64,000 bases of DNA from Lactobacillus sp. (GCA_022484695.1 JAKVKU010000009.1:62001-126000); one strand, 5' to 3'; shown: positions 47,672-56,875, numbered from the stretch's first letter. Notes: generated by a model from the sequence alone, not told the origin. Numbers and translations are program-made.

Positions 47672-49051
47672 ATGACCCAAAAACAACATTTCGACGCCAC
47701 TAGTCCTAAGAAAACCAGTCCCAAGAAACGGGTCAAACTGTCCAGCCGCCATCATATGGCTATTCTTTGGCAAAACTTTGCCCGGGATACCGACGTCACC
47801 GCCAAAGATGCCACCCTGCGGGAAAAGGCCTCAGTGGTGGGCCGGGTGGGTATCTTGATGTTATCCTGTGGTACCGGGGCCTGGCGGGTCAGAGATGCCA
47901 TGAATACCATCGCCCGGGATCTGGAAGTGACTTGTTCTGCCGATATTGGTTTCACCTCCATTCAGTTTACCTGTTTTGCCAATGGCCACAGTTATTCCCA
48001 GGTCTTAGCTTTAGCCAATACCGGGGTGAATACCGATAAGTTAAACACCTTGGAACATTTCGTCAAGGAATTTGAAACTGTTTATGCTCCCTTGACTATT
48101 CAACAGATTCATCAAGAAATTGATAAAATCCAAAGCCAAAAGGGCAATTATGCCCCCTTAAATGCCGGGTTGGCCGCGGCGATTGCCTGCGCCGGCTTTA
48201 TTTTTCTCCTGGGTGGGGGTTGGCCGGAAATGATCTGTGCTTTTATCGGTGCCGGTTTGGGGAATTATGTCCGCCGGAAGATGATCGACCGGCACATGAC
48301 CACTATTGCTAACATTGCCGTGGGCGTGGCGGTGTCTTGTCTCAGTTACCTGGTGATCTTCAAAGCCCTTGAAGCCTTGTTACATATACCCGCGGGCCAC
48401 GAAGCCGGCTACATTGGCGCCATGCTCTTCGTGATCCCTGGTTTTCCCTTCATTACCAGTATGTTAGATATTTCTAAATTAGACATGCGTTCCGGGCTGG
48501 AGCGCCTAGCTTATGCCATCATGGTCACCATTGTGGCCACCTTAGTGGGCTGGTTGGTGGCTTTGGCGGTGGACTTAAAACCCGCCAACTTCTTACCCCT
48601 GGGGCTCAGTCCGTGGGCCTTGTTGCTCCTGCGACTGCCTGCCAGTTTTTGTGGGGTCTACGGCTTTTCCATCATGTTCAATAGTTCCCGAAAAATGGCG
48701 GCCACAGCCGGTCTGATGGGGGCCTTAGCCAATACGCTGCGGCTGGAGTTGGTGGATTTGACCAACATTCCCCCCAGCGCGGCGGCCTTTTGCGGGGCAC
48801 TGTTAGCGGGGATCTTAGCCTCTTTGATCAATCGCTATAATGGTTATCCGAGAATTTCCCTCACCGTGCCGTCCATTGTCATCATGGTCCCGGGCCTGTA
48901 CATTTACCGGGCTGTGTATAATATCGGCTTCAATAACATCGGGGTGGGGGCGTTATGGCTTACTAGAGCTGCCTTGATCATCATGTTCTTACCCTTTGGT
49001 TTATTCGTGGCCCGAGTCTTATTTGATAAAGATTGGCGGCACTTTGATTGA
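47672..49051 (+). CDS. ThrE-family threonine/serine exporter
   Basis: A 459-residue membrane protein. A cytosolic N-terminal domain (about 50-165; VGILMLSCGTGAWRVRDAMN, ITCSADIGFTSIQF-like region) is typical of ThrE/DUF1212, followed by about ten hydrophobic helices covering the ThrE and ThrE_2 (DUF3815) regions fused in one chain. The first 35 residues are Lys/Ser-rich and disordered. Members export small amino acids or dicarboxylates. AAAGGAAGG precedes ATG 47672. It is a single gene with its own promoter (TATAAT at 47617) beginning directly after the ncRNA terminator. Confidence 0.88.
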   Translation: MTQKQHFDATSPKKTSPKKRVKLSSRHHMAILWQNFARDTDVTAKDATLREKASVVGRVGILMLSCGTGAWRVRDAMNTIARDLEVTCSADIGFTSIQFTCFANGHSYSQVLALANTGVNTDKLNTLEHFVKEFETVYAPLTIQQIHQEIDKIQSQKGNYAPLNAGLAAAIACAGFIFLLGGGWPEMICAFIGAGLGNYVRRKMIDRHMTTIANIAVGVAVSCLSYLVIFKALEALLHIPAGHEAGYIGAMLFVIPGFPFITSMLDISKLDMRSGLERLAYAIMVTIVATLVGWLVALAVDLKPANFLPLGLSPWALLLLRLPASFCGVYGFSIMFNSSRKMAATAGLMGALANTLRLELVDLTNIPPSAAAFCGALLAGILASLINRYNGYPRISLTVPSIVIMVPGLYIYRAVYNIGFNNIGVGALWLTRAALIIMFLPFGLFVARVLFDKDWRHFD

Positions 49052-49058
49052 TAATATA

Positions 49059-49096
49059 GCTGCATTGGGCTTAAAGGCCTGGTGCAGCATTTTTTT
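49059..49096 (+). terminator. Intrinsic terminator after the ThrE-type gene
   Basis: GCTGCA (49059-49064) with TGCAGC (49083-49088), inner GGGC/GCCT, then seven T. Confidence 0.85.
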
Positions 49097-49140
49097 GATT
49101 GGTGGGTCCTTTCCCTGGGCCGGCCATAGGGGCCTAGAGG

Positions 49141-49177
49141 AATAGCGTCACAGCTGAATTTGAGCTGTGACGCTATT
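49141..49177. repeat. AATAGCG-type hairpin, copy 1
   Basis: Perfect 15-pair inverted repeat (49141-49155 with 49163-49177), loop GAATTTG. Same outer arm AATAGCG/CGCTATT as copies at 53061 and 60081, with different but compensated inner bases. It lies at the left edge of the uronate islet. Confidence 0.75.
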
Positions 49178-49208
49178 TATAAGCCTTCAGACGACGCTAG
49201 AAAAAATA

Positions 49209-49281
49209 TTGACAGATGGGATGTTAAACGTTACAATGAAAACGCATTCAGATATACTAGAATATCAGTTTAACATTCTAG
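49209..49281 (+). promoter_or_regulatory. Promoter, cre-like site and inverted repeat upstream of the uronate islet
   Basis: -35 TTGACA (49209-49214) and -10 TACAAT (49232-49237), spacing 17, are near consensus. TGAAAACGCATTCA (49237-49250) matches the cre consensus except one base and sits at the transcription start, where CcpA would repress. CTAGAAT (49257-49263) and ATTCTAG (49275-49281) form an inverted repeat 11 bases apart, a candidate operator for a local regulator. About 180 bases of untranslated leader follow, with no ORF seen. Confidence 0.75.
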
Positions 49282-49461
49282 CGTGTTTTCCGAGCTTTTT
49301 AGTCAATAGCCGGTGGGGAGGGTAAATAAACATCAGCAATTGATTAAATTATGGCTATTGTTGTGAAAAATGTTACATATGGGTTGATCACAATTGTATT
49401 TTAAGTACCGCTGGTTGTAGTTTTTACGGTCTTATTCACAGAAAGAGAAAGGATGAATGAT

Positions 49462-51024
49462 ATGAATCATAACCGTTGGGTTTATACGCCTAAGGAGATC
49501 AATGTTAAGCGGGGGGTTGCTTACGGCCTAACCGATTTAATGGGCGGTGGTTGGAACAACATTGTTTCAGGGGTTATTTTTGCGTACTTAACGTTGTCAG
49601 TCGGGCTTAATCCTGCAATGGCTGGTGCTATTACCGGTATTGCACGAATATTTGATGCTATTTTTTCCCTGACATTTGGCACGATTACGGATGGCTTTTA
49701 CAAAACCAGGCTGGGTCAAAAGTACGGTCGCCGGCACTTTTGGATGTTCGTTGGTTTGATTGGTTTTGCGATTTCGTTTCTGGCATTTTGGGTGCCGGCA
49801 ACTGCTATTTTTGGGCCCGGCCATGATTTTATTTATTATCTTGTCGTTTATACCCTGACCGAAATATTTGTTGGGATGATCCTAATTCCATGGGAAACAC
49901 TACCAACCGAAATGACGACGGATTATACCAAACGCACCATTTTGTCTGGATCCAGAATGTTTATTTCCGCAACTGGGACATCACTGGTATTTTTCATCTT
50001 AGCTATTCTTCAGTCATTGCCGAGTGCACAAGCTAAAAAGAATGCTTATCTTTTTGCCGGTATCTTATGGACAGTCTTGTTTGTCATTGCAATTTATACT
50101 TCCTATCGGATGACCTGGGAACGACCGCTGACAAAAGAGTTTATTGCGGAATTGGATGCCAGACCAAAACTCACTTTTGGGCAATATCTTAAGGAAACGT
50201 TGCACGATTATGGTCAAACTTTCCGTAATTCGGCTTTTCGCAAGCATTTAACGATTTATATTTTCTCCTTTACCGGTAAAGATTTCTATGCCACTTTGTT
50301 ACCGACATTTATTGTTGTTTGTATGGGCATGGCATCTAACACACCTTGGGTTCTTAATGCCTTTGCTGTCTTTGGTATTCTATCCACATTATTGGCTGCT
50401 AAGTTGATGATTACCCATGGCCCCCGCTTTTTATACAGTGTTTCCTACATTGGTATTATTGTGGCGATGATTGGCTATGGCTTGACTTACTTCTTGCATA
50501 TTCATAATCCTTTTGTAATTTTGGTTATCATCACAATTGTTTATCAACTTTCTCGCGGGATTCTGGAATTTACACCTTGGAACGTTTTCCCGTTTATCCC
50601 TGATGTTGATCATATGATGACCCGCGGTGACAAGGCCGGCACATACGCGGCCGTGATGACTTTCTTCCGTAAATCTACTGGGGCTTTGGCAACTTGGCTT
50701 GCCGGCATTTTGTTGGAAGAGTTTGGTTATGTTTCAACCGCCTCTAAGCAGGCAGCTGGGATAACTGATCGGGTTGCCTGGCTCTTTGTGATTGCGCCGA
50801 TCGTACTGGTGGCAATTGCGCTGGTTGTATCCTGGACCTTCCGCTTGAATCGGCAAACTCATGAAGTTTTGCAGTCGGAAATTAACCGTTTGCAAAATGG
50901 TGGTTCCAAGAAAGATGTTACGCCGGAAGCTAAGAAAGTGGCTGAAGAGCTGACCGGTCATCCATATAACGAACTCTGGCCCAGCAAAACTTATGAAGAA
51001 TCACACATAGATAAAAAGAAATAA
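49462..51024 (+). CDS. GPH-family (MFS) sugar:cation symporter, probably for hexuronates
   Basis: A 520-residue protein with 12 membrane helices. The N-terminus has the glycoside-pentoside-hexuronide signature (VAYGLTDLMGGGWNNIVSG, then IFDAIFSLTFGTITDGFYK and RLGQKYGRRHFWMF). ATG 49462 is nine bases after AAAGGA; ATG 49453 overlaps the ribosome site. It is followed by an unknown gene and uronate isomerase, so galacturonate, glucuronate or a uronide is the likely substrate. Codon use (more GTT, GCA, ACA) differs from the flanking genes, suggesting transfer. Confidence 0.88.
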   Translation: MNHNRWVYTPKEINVKRGVAYGLTDLMGGGWNNIVSGVIFAYLTLSVGLNPAMAGAITGIARIFDAIFSLTFGTITDGFYKTRLGQKYGRRHFWMFVGLIGFAISFLAFWVPATAIFGPGHDFIYYLVVYTLTEIFVGMILIPWETLPTEMTTDYTKRTILSGSRMFISATGTSLVFFILAILQSLPSAQAKKNAYLFAGILWTVLFVIAIYTSYRMTWERPLTKEFIAELDARPKLTFGQYLKETLHDYGQTFRNSAFRKHLTIYIFSFTGKDFYATLLPTFIVVCMGMASNTPWVLNAFAVFGILSTLLAAKLMITHGPRFLYSVSYIGIIVAMIGYGLTYFLHIHNPFVILVIITIVYQLSRGILEFTPWNVFPFIPDVDHMMTRGDKAGTYAAVMTFFRKSTGALATWLAGILLEEFGYVSTASKQAAGITDRVAWLFVIAPIVLVAIALVVSWTFRLNRQTHEVLQSEINRLQNGGSKKDVTPEAKKVAEELTGHPYNELWPSKTYEESHIDKKK

Positions 51025-51049
51025 TGATGCAAGAAAGGATGTTTCTAAC

Positions 51050-51424
51050 ATGTCAAATTCAATAATTGTCTATAACCAACCGAAACAAAAGTTTTTGAAC
51101 TTTGATTTAGATAATCAGGCGCTTGCCCAAGCTGATCTCTCGTCAATTGATTTATCAACTGATACCGACCTTAGCCATTTGGTTAACTCAGAAACATTTG
51201 CCTTGGTCTTTGACGGGACAAACTGGGATAGTCAAACGTATATGCAATGGGAAGACTTAAGAATCAACGAAGCCTTGCAAAGCGTTAGACATCAGTTTAC
51301 CCAACCTACGCAGGATATCCTTAGCCAATTTGTCGCCGGAATGGATATTAAATACCAGGGTAACAAATCTTGGACAGCATTGTTAGAAGATCTTGGCCAA
51401 GAAATTGAGGAGGCAATCAAATAG
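51050..51424 (+). CDS. Hypothetical protein (124 residues) between symporter and uronate isomerase
   Basis: Begins MSNSIIVYNQPKQKFLNFDL and ends EDLGQEIEEAIK. It is acidic and soluble, with a strand-rich first half and a helical second half; no motif recognised. AGAAAGGA lies before the ATG. Its stop overlaps the GTG of uxaC by one base, so it is translationally coupled to the isomerase and probably acts in the same pathway or stabilises the enzyme (inference). Same foreign-looking codon use as its neighbours. Confidence 0.7.
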   Translation: MSNSIIVYNQPKQKFLNFDLDNQALAQADLSSIDLSTDTDLSHLVNSETFALVFDGTNWDSQTYMQWEDLRINEALQSVRHQFTQPTQDILSQFVAGMDIKYQGNKSWTALLEDLGQEIEEAIK

Positions 51425-52839
51425 TGGTTTTATTAAATGACGATTTTTTGTTAAAAACAGATGTGGCGCGGAAATTATTTCACGAATACGCAGAGGATCT
51501 GCCAATTATTGATTATCACTGCCATTTGGAGCCCAAAGAGATATACGAAAATAAGAATTATGCCAATATCTCGCAAATTTGGATCAATGAAGGGCTGTAT
51601 GGGGACCATTACAAATGGCGTTTGGAACGTGATCATGGTGTTCCTGAAGAACTCATCACCGGCGATGGTGATGACTATGATAAGTTTGTTGCCTGGGCTA
51701 AAACAATTGATAATGCACTAGGGTCTCCACTTTATGAATGGTCACATTTGGAATTGCGCCGCTTTTTCGGAATTAACAAGCGGTTAAATGCCGAGACAGC
51801 TAAAGAAATTTGGGATGAAACAAATCGTCAGCTGGCGACTCCTGCATTTACACCGCGGGCATTGATTTCCCGATCCAATGTTCAGGTAGTTGTGACAACC
51901 GATGCGCCTGAATCGGATTTAAAGTACCATGCACTGCTTGCCAAGGAGAATTTGGCGTTTAAAGTATTGCCCGGCATGCGACCTGATGATGCTTTCAACA
52001 TAACCGGGGACGGGTATGTTGACTACTTAAAACAGTTAGGAGCTTCTGCAAGTATTACGATTACTAGTTTTAAGAGCCTCAAAGAAGCGCTGACACAACG
52101 TGTTCAATTCTTTGCGGACCACGGTGGTAAAATTGCCGATCTTGGTTTGAATACCTATTACTATGCTGAAGCAACGGACGATGAATTAGAGGCAATTTTC
52201 CAAAAAGGTGTTAAAAATGAATCCTTAACAACTGAAGAAAATAATCAGTTCGTCACAGCGCTTGTCCAAGTAATGATGGAATTGGCACAAAAACACGACT
52301 GGGTATTGCAGTATCATGTCAACGTGGCACGTTCCCAAAATAAGCCAATGTTTGATAAAATTGGTCCTAATACCGGTTTTGATTCCGTTGGAACACAAGC
52401 CGATTTGAGTGAACAGATTCGACGGTTATTTTACAACGCGCAGACAAAGGGGATTATGCCAAAGACAATCTTCTATTCTTTGAATCCCAATGACTGGATG
52501 GCCATTGCGACACTCTTAGGAAACTTCCAAGAAGGTTCTGTCCAAAAGATGCATCTCGGGGCCGGCTGGTGGTTCAACGACACCCACGATGGGATGGAAA
52601 GTCAAATGAAGCTTTACGCTAACGTTGGAATGTTCCCTAACTTTCTCGGTATGCTCACCGATAGTCGTTCCTTCCTCTCTTATCCTCGACACGAATATTT
52701 CAGACGCGTTTTGTGTGATGTATTGGGCCAATGGGTCAGTGACGGCCAGGCACCTGAAGATTTGGACTATCTGGGTGGTATTGTTAAGCGGATCAGTTAT
52801 AGTAATGCTCGTGATTACTTTGGCTTTTTTAATAAGTAG
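51424..52839 (+). CDS. uxaC: Uronate isomerase
   Basis: A 471-residue member of the amidohydrolase superfamily that converts glucuronate to fructuronate and galacturonate to tagaturonate. The metal-binding HxH is in IIDYHCHLEPKEIYENK, and family segments VVTTDAPESDLKYHA, ADHGGKIADLGLNTYYY and QYHVNVARSQNKPMF are present. Start GTG 51424 overlaps the previous stop; GGAGG is 12 bases upstream, slightly far. The later steps (reductases, dehydratase, KDG kinase) are not in the window and must lie elsewhere for the pathway to work. Confidence 0.95.
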   Translation: MVLLNDDFLLKTDVARKLFHEYAEDLPIIDYHCHLEPKEIYENKNYANISQIWINEGLYGDHYKWRLERDHGVPEELITGDGDDYDKFVAWAKTIDNALGSPLYEWSHLELRRFFGINKRLNAETAKEIWDETNRQLATPAFTPRALISRSNVQVVVTTDAPESDLKYHALLAKENLAFKVLPGMRPDDAFNITGDGYVDYLKQLGASASITITSFKSLKEALTQRVQFFADHGGKIADLGLNTYYYAEATDDELEAIFQKGVKNESLTTEENNQFVTALVQVMMELAQKHDWVLQYHVNVARSQNKPMFDKIGPNTGFDSVGTQADLSEQIRRLFYNAQTKGIMPKTIFYSLNPNDWMAIATLLGNFQEGSVQKMHLGAGWWFNDTHDGMESQMKLYANVGMFPNFLGMLTDSRSFLSYPRHEYFRRVLCDVLGQWVSDGQAPEDLDYLGGIVKRISYSNARDYFGFFNK

Positions 52840-52907
52840 GCTTCATAAAGGTAATTATTAGCGACGGCAAGTACGAAAGAAATTAAATAATCAGCAGAAT
52901 AGTTATG

Positions 52908-52966
52908 CGCCTCCTTAAGTAGACAGGTAAATCATCAAAACCTGTTGTCTTAGGGAGGCGTATTTT
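52908..52966 (+). terminator. Intrinsic terminator downstream of uxaC
   Basis: CGCCTCC (52908-52914) pairs with GGAGGCG (52954-52960), with further pairing AGACAGGT/ACCTGTtgTCT inside, then TATTTT. Confidence 0.8.
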
Positions 52967-53061
52967 GATGGGCGCAAAAGGTGCTAGCGACCGGACAGTG
53001 GCCAAGTTTTTCGATATTGGCCTGGTTGCTCATCAAAATTGGTAGTCCGCAGGCCAAATAA

Positions 53062-53097
53062 ATAGCGGCGCAACTGAAATTTCAGTTGCGCCGCTAT
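53062..53097 (-). terminator. AATAGCG-type hairpin, copy 2 (terminator of the 3D-domain gene)
   Basis: A perfect 36-base palindrome (18-base arms 53062-53079 and 53080-53097; the loop would be AAATTT). On the minus strand TTTATTTGG follows, so it can end the 3D-domain gene. It also marks the right edge of the uronate islet. Confidence 0.75.
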
Positions 53098-53117
53098 GAG
53101 TATAGGCAAATTAAGTT

Positions 53118-53927
53118 TTAAGACAACACACTAACGGTGACGTTTTGCCGACCGAATTGCATGGCTTGCCAGTTTGGCATTGCAATGTCTAATTGGTTCG
53201 GGTTGGCATAGGCAAAAGTACCCGTGTCCCGGACCACATAGTCTTTAATTGAGCCATCGCCAAAGGTAATGCGTAACTTCGTCCCTCGAGGGTAGACGTT
53301 TAAGTTAGCAGCGACGGTATCATAGCCGAAGGTATAGTTGCCAAGGACTCTTGGATCATAAGCCGTAGCATTCATTACAACACCAGGGGCTTGGGTAACG
53401 GGTTGGTCAAAGGTCATATCTGGCCCCCAGACCCATTGGTTGCCGCCCACTTGATACCAAGTGTCGCCGCCAACGGTAACTTGGGCGCTAACTTTCCAAC
53501 CAGAGTTTTTATCTAAAACTTGGCCAGTTTTTACGTTGCCCGTATAAGGGGAGTTGTAAACCGCTGCCCCATATTGGGAAGCGACGTAAAGGGTGGCATC
53601 GATTGGGGAAGCAGCCGGGTTATCCGACATAGTCGCGCCATTGACCCATTGGTCGCCGCCCACTTCATACCAAACTTGATTGTTCACCACGCGGCTGGCT
53701 GAAATATGCCAAGCCGTGCCAGCAGCTAAAACTTGAGCTGAAGGCAACCAGTTAGGGGCTGCGTTCACCGTAGTCGCTGCAGTGGCGTACATGGTCTTAT
53801 CTAACGGTGTGTCCCCAGTAGTGGCAGCAGAGACCGTATTTGACGTTGAAGTGGCTGTAGTTGCTAAAGCACCAGTAGTGACCGTTCCTAAAGTCATTGC
53901 AGTTAAAAGTAAGTAGCGCAGTTTCAT
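53118..53927 (-). CDS. Secreted 3D-domain protein with two SLAP/SH3-like repeats
   Basis: A 269-residue exported protein. Signal peptide (about 1-28), two wall-binding repeats ending WYEVGGDQWV and WYQVGGNQWV, and a C-terminal double-psi barrel 3D domain (about 190-269) with its three Asp: NATAYDPR, VVRDTGTF and LDIAMPNWQAM. 3D domains resemble the lytic transglycosylase MltA and occur in Sps and resuscitation-type proteins. ATG 53927 follows GGAGG; the upstream in-frame ATG only adds six residues before the signal. Its binding repeats match those of the two secreted enzymes at 22593 and 24096. Confidence 0.85.
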   Translation of the reverse strand: MKLRYLLLTAMTLGTVTTGALATTATSTSNTVSAATTGDTPLDKTMYATAATTVNAAPNWLPSAQVLAAGTAWHISASRVVNNQVWYEVGGDQWVNGATMSDNPAASPIDATLYVASQYGAAVYNSPYTGNVKTGQVLDKNSGWKVSAQVTVGGDTWYQVGGNQWVWGPDMTFDQPVTQAPGVVMNATAYDPRVLGNYTFGYDTVAANLNVYPRGTKLRITFGDGSIKDYVVRDTGTFAYANPNQLDIAMPNWQAMQFGRQNVTVSVLS

Positions 53928-54125
53928 ATATATAATTGCCTCCAAAATTTTTCTTCCGTGTTGATTACTGTTCCACTATACAAGAGGAATGAAGAAAAAA
54001 GTTGGATTAAACCGAAACGTTATGGAGATGTAACCAAACTGTCATATGGCTTAACATTGCTGTCACATAAGGGGCTTTAGATTACAATTGTTATCAAATT
54101 CACATTTGAAATATGGAGTCTGGGG

Positions 54126-54608
54126 CTATTTAGCTGGGAGGTAAGCGCCGATGCGTTGCACCAGGGCGGCTTCATCGGTGACGATTTCACCGTTTAATTT
54201 CACCAAACCAGCGACATACAAGTTGATATAAGCAAATTGGTTTTCAGCGACTTGCTTTAAGGCCGCTAGTTTTTGCGGGTTATCTGCCCCCAGGCGCCGA
54301 CTGTCGGTATAAAGGCCCAAGATAGGAATTTGTTTAGCATAGGCGATGCCGATTTCAGCGGCCACCCCGGGATCGATCACGGCCCCATCTAAGACGGCAA
54401 TCAACAGTTGGCTCTTTAAGACCCGGTCTGTATCCGCCTGGGCAATCATTTTCGAATCCCCGTAGGCACTTTTATCATTGATGCTGGCATTTTCTTGGGG
54501 CAAATAGACCTCAACTTCCGGATAGGTCTTGCGAATGGCCGCCACTAGGTTTTGATTGTACAGGCGATCCGCATTGGAAAATAAACTGTTGGCAAAATAA
54601 ATTAACAT
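54126..54608 (-). CDS. Nucleoside 2-deoxyribosyltransferase
   Basis: A 160-residue enzyme that swaps bases between deoxyribonucleosides in purine and pyrimidine salvage, a lactobacillus hallmark. The N-terminal MLIYFANSLFSNADRLYN and the nucleophile Glu region in DPGVAAEIGIAYA are visible, as is LLIAVLDG. ATG 54608 follows GGAGG nine bases upstream. It lies downstream of the RlmD-type gene on the same strand with a short gap, so cotranscription is likely. Confidence 0.88.
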   Translation of the reverse strand: MLIYFANSLFSNADRLYNQNLVAAIRKTYPEVEVYLPQENASINDKSAYGDSKMIAQADTDRVLKSQLLIAVLDGAVIDPGVAAEIGIAYAKQIPILGLYTDSRRLGADNPQKLAALKQVAENQFAYINLYVAGLVKLNGEIVTDEAALVQRIGAYLPAK

Positions 54609-54623
54609 GGCGCTAACCTCCAA

Positions 54624-56003
54624 TTATTTCAAAGATAATTTAACAATGGCTTCACAGCGGGCTGTTTGGGGGAACATGTCGATGGATTGAATGTAATCCA
54701 CCCGGTAAGCTTGGCTTAGGGCTACTAAGTCCCGGGCCAAGGTGGACGGGTTACAGGAAATGTAGACGAATTGCTTAGGTTTGGCCCGGGCAATCGCTTT
54801 GGCTAAAGCTTCTGTCAAACCAGTGCGGGGTGGGTCCACCACTAGGGCATCGATGCGTTGGCCGGCTTTAAACCAGTCCGTCAACAAGACCTCGGCTTTC
54901 CCCACTTCATAATGGCAATTGTTGGCGCCATTTAATCTGGCATTGGCTTTGGCATCTGCGATCCCTTCGGGGATGATATCCATCCCCCGGACGGTTTTCA
55001 CCCGATCCGCCATGGTGATGCCCAACGTCCCCACGCCACAATAAGCATCGGCTAAGGTTTCCGAACCGTTGAAGTCAAAGGCTTCAGTGGCTAGCTTGTA
55101 CAGGGTTTGGGTTTGTTTAGGATTTAATTGGAAGAAAGCTTGAGGCGAGAGCTTGAAGGTTTTGCCATTGATTTTTTCGGTAATCGTCTCGGTCCCAAAG
55201 ATATGGGTGGTGTCTTCGCCCCAAATTAAAGAAGTTTTCTGGGGATTAACGTTGATGAAAAAGGAAGTAATGGCCGGGATGCGGGTTTGAATGGCCGCAA
55301 ACAGGGCATTGTCCCGCAATAATTCGGAATCAGACACCACTAATGTGACTTGAATCTCAGCGGTGGTGGCACTGGCCCGGACTACTAATGTCCGCACGCC
55401 AGGGTTTTGCCGGCGTTCATTATAGATTGGTGTCTTTAAATCCTCTAGGACAGTTTTTAATTGGTTGATGATTTTAGTTACCACGGGCATTTGGGTATTG
55501 ATGGTGGTCACGTTTACCAAGTGGTGGCTGCCTTCTTCATAAAGGCCGGCGATTACGTGGTTATCTTGTAAAGCCACGGGAAACTGGGCTTTATTGCGAT
55601 ATTGGTAGGGGGCTGAGGGAATTGTAGGGCGGAGGTCATAATTTTCATAACCCTGGGGTTTGAATTTTTCTAAGGATTGGGCCACCACGTCCCGTTTAAA
55701 GGCCAGCTGGGCATTATAGTTCATATGCTCTAAATCTAAGCCACCCACCTTGCCATATAAGGGATCCACTGGTTTGACCCGGTCAGGGCTGGCAGTGCGC
55801 AGCCGTTGGACCTTGGCCCGAATGAAATGGGGGGCCACGGCGATGACTTTGGCGGTGATGACTTCATTGGGAAGGGTTTCGGGGACAAACACGATTTTGT
55901 GTTTGAAATAACCGATGCCTTCCCCATTGATGCCCAGGCGTTTAATAGTTAAGGGAAACTTTTGGCCGACGGTGACGTCGACATTTTTGGACTTGCTTTG
56001 CAT
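54624..56003 (-). CDS. rlmD: 23S rRNA (uracil-C5)-methyltransferase, RlmD/TrmA family
   Basis: A 459-residue SAM-dependent enzyme. An N-terminal TRAM domain (about 8-66; VGQKFPLTIKRLGINGEGIG) is followed by the TrmA fold: KAQFPVALQDNHVIAGLYEE, SAM motif DAYCGVGTLGI, ALVVDPPRTGL, and the catalytic Cys in FVYISCNPSTLARDL. Firmicutes usually carry one or two such proteins (RlmCD, YefA); which uridine is modified cannot be told. The usual iron-sulfur cysteines of Escherichia coli RlmD are absent at the N-terminus. AGGAGA precedes ATG 56003. Confidence 0.9.
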   Translation of the reverse strand: MQSKSKNVDVTVGQKFPLTIKRLGINGEGIGYFKHKIVFVPETLPNEVITAKVIAVAPHFIRAKVQRLRTASPDRVKPVDPLYGKVGGLDLEHMNYNAQLAFKRDVVAQSLEKFKPQGYENYDLRPTIPSAPYQYRNKAQFPVALQDNHVIAGLYEEGSHHLVNVTTINTQMPVVTKIINQLKTVLEDLKTPIYNERRQNPGVRTLVVRASATTAEIQVTLVVSDSELLRDNALFAAIQTRIPAITSFFINVNPQKTSLIWGEDTTHIFGTETITEKINGKTFKLSPQAFFQLNPKQTQTLYKLATEAFDFNGSETLADAYCGVGTLGITMADRVKTVRGMDIIPEGIADAKANARLNGANNCHYEVGKAEVLLTDWFKAGQRIDALVVDPPRTGLTEALAKAIARAKPKQFVYISCNPSTLARDLVALSQAYRVDYIQSIDMFPQTARCEAIVKLSLK

Positions 56004-56077
56004 GTGTTCTCCTTTGATTGACAGTAATTTTTTGGCTTGCTAGACTGGATAGGACTGAAGAAAGTGGGTCTTATATA

Positions 56078-56875
56078 ATGAAGATTACCAAAATTGAGGT
56101 ACAAAAGCACCATAAAGATAGATACAGTATTTATTTAGATGACGAATACGCCTTCCCCGTGGCCGAATCGGTGTTGATCCAGTTCGTTTTAGCCAAGGGC
56201 CAAGAACTCACGGAAGCTGATGTGACCAAGATCAAAAATGCCGACAATAACGCCAAGGCCTATAGTCGGGCCCTGGATTATTTGTCCCACCAATTGCGCT
56301 CGGTGAAGGAAGTTAAAAACGACCTGTATGACAAAGATTATAGCACGCCGGTGATTCAAAACGTTATTGCCAAATTAAAAACGTTGAACTACTTAGATGA
56401 TGAAAACTTTACCCGGAGTTTGATTCGTACCGATATCCGCATCGCTAAAAAAGGGCCCCGGACCATTGCCGGCAAGCTGCGGCAAAAGGGCATTGAGGCG
56501 CCTATGATCGAAATGGCCATGGCCGACGAATATCCCTTAGAAACCCAGGTGGACAATGCCTTGGCTTGGGTGGAAAAACTTAGCCAGCATAGTGGCGGTA
56601 AATCTTTTTTTGCCCTGCAACAAAAGATCAAACAGAACTTATTGCAAAAGGGCTTTGATATGGACGTGATCAAGGCGGCACTGGATGCGGCTGATTTACA
56701 AAAGGATAGCAGTGATGAACAAGATGCCCTGGCCAAAGCCGGGGATAAATTGTGGCGCCGCTATGCCACGTTACCCCAAGGTAAACAAAAAATCAAACAG
56801 ACCCTCTATCGTAAGGGCTTTGCCCTAGACGATATTCAACGCTATCTGGATGAGAAGGCTGAGGCCGACGCATGA
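56078..56875 (+). CDS. recX: Recombination regulator RecX
   Basis: A 265-residue all-helical protein that inhibits RecA filament growth. Tandem three-helix RecX repeats are seen: ALDYLSHQLRSVKEVKNDLY, IAKLKTLNYLDDENFTRSLI and further C-terminal copies (LWRRYATLPQGKQKIKQTLY). ATG 56078 is chosen since MKITKIEVQKHHKDRYSIYL is the usual beginning; the longer frame to 56018 would start inside the divergent promoter region. It overlaps mutY by ATGA. Confidence 0.92.
   Translation: MKITKIEVQKHHKDRYSIYLDDEYAFPVAESVLIQFVLAKGQELTEADVTKIKNADNNAKAYSRALDYLSHQLRSVKEVKNDLYDKDYSTPVIQNVIAKLKTLNYLDDENFTRSLIRTDIRIAKKGPRTIAGKLRQKGIEAPMIEMAMADEYPLETQVDNALAWVEKLSQHSGGKSFFALQQKIKQNLLQKGFDMDVIKAALDAADLQKDSSDEQDALAKAGDKLWRRYATLPQGKQKIKQTLYRKGFALDDIQRYLDEKAEADA

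Noticed and set aside
47516-47773. 85-codon minus-strand reading frame across the ncRNA terminator and the start of the ThrE-type gene
   Set aside because: It runs antisense through a strong terminator and a real gene start and has no ribosome site.
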